DNA of 31,854 bases from Chara braunii (lineage: Eukaryota > Streptophyta > Charophyceae > Charales > Characeae), in NCBI GenBank assembly GCA_003427395.1, contig BFEA01000177.1:129715-161568 (forward strand), in the 5' to 3' direction. Positions 30,487-31,854 of this stretch are shown piece by piece. The notes beneath the pieces were generated by a model. The model did no database searches and was not told the DNA's origin. It was given only the letters and a program-made list of their open reading frames with translations. The position numbers were made by a program, and so were the translations under genes. Numbering within the stretch: the stretch's first letter is position 1; each line of letters opens with the position of its first letter.

Positions 30487-31854
30487 TAATAACAGAAGTC
30501 AAAATTGTCCTCAAAACTTGTGCGAAAGATGCATCCAAACTTCCGGCGCAAGTGGGATCCCGCCCCAAAAGGTAGCGTATGCCTTGCTTGTAGCCAACAA
30601 CAGTTGGGTGCCAACCATTGTTTGTGGGTATTGCAAAATTTAGCTGCCATTTCTGACTGTAGATTACAAAGATCAATGGCCATAAATCACGAACACGGGG
30701 CATTGCTCTCACTAACAGCCTTAGGTACTTGCATGGTCCCTCTCATCACTTTGAGGATCACTTCGATCCGTTTCACCATAATTACTGGAAACCGCCTGCG
30801 TGCAGTGGAGTCTCGTCGCCTGACTGACCGGCCTTCTGCAGCCAGAAGCATCTCAGTATCCAATTGGGATATGGCTGTAGGGTAAGGTACTATGGTGGAC
30901 CTGAGTAATGGCCAATGGTAGGGCCAGGGGACTGATGCCTCCAGTGGAAATCAGAGGGGTGCGCTTTTGCCTGAATGACAAGTGGATTCCCACTCGCATG
31001 GGCCACATGGGGATCCATCATCCCTGGATTCGCTGAGTAGGCAAGCCTTAGGATGACAATTGCACTTTTAAATTTGATTTACTGTTTCTTGAACCTTCTT
31101 CTTGCTTTTGGGGGTAATTGCGGGTGGGTATATAATATATATGGCCTCTGAAAAGCGTAGGTGGCCCAGGGGTGGTCCGTGTGGCTTTCTGACATTTTTG
31201 CTCGTTCGTCGAACCACATGACAAGCCCGCGGTTTTGGGATTTGGGTTTCGGATTTCGCTCTTCTATCTAGGGCCCCAGGGTTAACACATACATCATACA
31301 AGGATATCATTTTGGTTGTTTTCACTTTTCGTTGTCTTTCTTTTTCTTTTTTTAAGGAAAAAAAACTCAGCATTTCATTGCGTAATTGGAATTGAGGCTG
31401 GGGAACCTCACAAACAACCCAGACAAAAGGTCTGGTACCATCATCCACGTTAGCTTACAGGGTAAACCCTGAGTAGCTCTAGACACAGCTGTTGGCTCCG
31501 TAATCCTTGCCACTAACCTACTCTAGTCTTTCCTTTGTTTGTTCGGTATCGTCGTGTGTAGCCCTAAACATTTCCGTATTTCGTAGGTTCACCGTCTCTG
31601 AGCTTGTGCATGCACAAGTCCCATACAACTGGTGCAGGGGGGCAAGAACTGATATGGGGTGACCGTCGCAGAGATGACACAATATTGGGAAGCAAGCGAA
31701 AGAGAAAGAGAACCATAGAAAGAAGATCGTGAGGTCCAGGTCAGTCTGTCCAGGTTTTCCCACGTCACTCTGGCAACCTGATTTGTGTAACTGGATTGCA
31801 GCAACCTGTGTTTTACAGAAGGATGGGCAGTGAAGATTGATGGGGTTTTCTTTT
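30487..31854. other. Unassigned DNA, no recognised gene
   Basis: Open frames of 60-130 codons occur on both strands, the largest at 31068-31448 on the minus strand with a Lys/Arg-rich centre. None shows a known domain, a homologue in the window or a convincing splice structure. A TATATAATATATATGG stretch at 31129-31144 is TATA-like but has no associated gene that I can see. Confidence 0.5.

Noticed and set aside
31068-31448. 126-codon minus-strand open frame as a host gene
   Set aside because: No recognised domain, no homologue in the window, no splice or promoter support beyond a TATA-like run on the other strand.

Overview
This window looks like a piece of a large, repeat-rich eukaryotic nuclear genome. 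No host gene could be recognised. Almost every protein-like stretch belongs to a decayed retrotransposon. A green-lineage host is inferred from three things: a primer-binding site resembling the complement of plant initiator-Met tRNA, a Ty3/gypsy chromovirus ending in a chromodomain, and LINEs with plant-L1-like zinc fingers (CCHC in ORF1, zf-RVT at the end of ORF2). A charophyte alga such as Chara is a guess that the sequence alone cannot prove.

Layout, left to right. 1-86: CT/CA microsatellite. 222-740: one LTR of a 311-bp LTR family, then a PBS, a stem-loop leader and a possible broken gag start. 1054-1441: a dense set of short hairpins, many with 5-nt loops. 1446-1880: pyrimidine-only-like tract. 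1966-2315: three copies of a ~50-bp motif. 2591-4300: nested and tandem repeats, including a 528-bp direct duplication. 4802-4830: an A20G9 junction. 4822-13797: a near full-length LINE (LINE-1 here) with a very long ORF1 and an ORF2 of endonuclease, reverse transcriptase and zf-RVT, ending in a 24-nt A tail. 13798-18782: a second LINE of the same family (LINE-2), 5'-truncated, starting at the base after that tail. 18962-19272: inverted solo copy of the 311-bp LTR. 20378-26768, minus strand: gag, protease, RT, RNase H, integrase and chromodomain of a chromovirus. 26870-27412: an inverted relative of the 528-bp repeat. 27440-30058, minus strand: a third LINE fragment (LINE-3) with ORF1 and the start of the endonuclease. 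30059-30486: candidate DNA transposon or MITE. 30487-31854: nothing recognised.

The elements do not work together as a pathway; they are independent insertions. Comparing the three LINE copies is informative: it shows conserved ORF1 regions beyond the zinc knuckle, and it shows that most premature stops sit where another copy or the family motif has Trp, Gln or Arg. C-to-T or G-to-A change explains these, as expected from decay of methylated DNA. No intact, obviously active element is present. No RNA gene, CRISPR array or prokaryotic system was seen.
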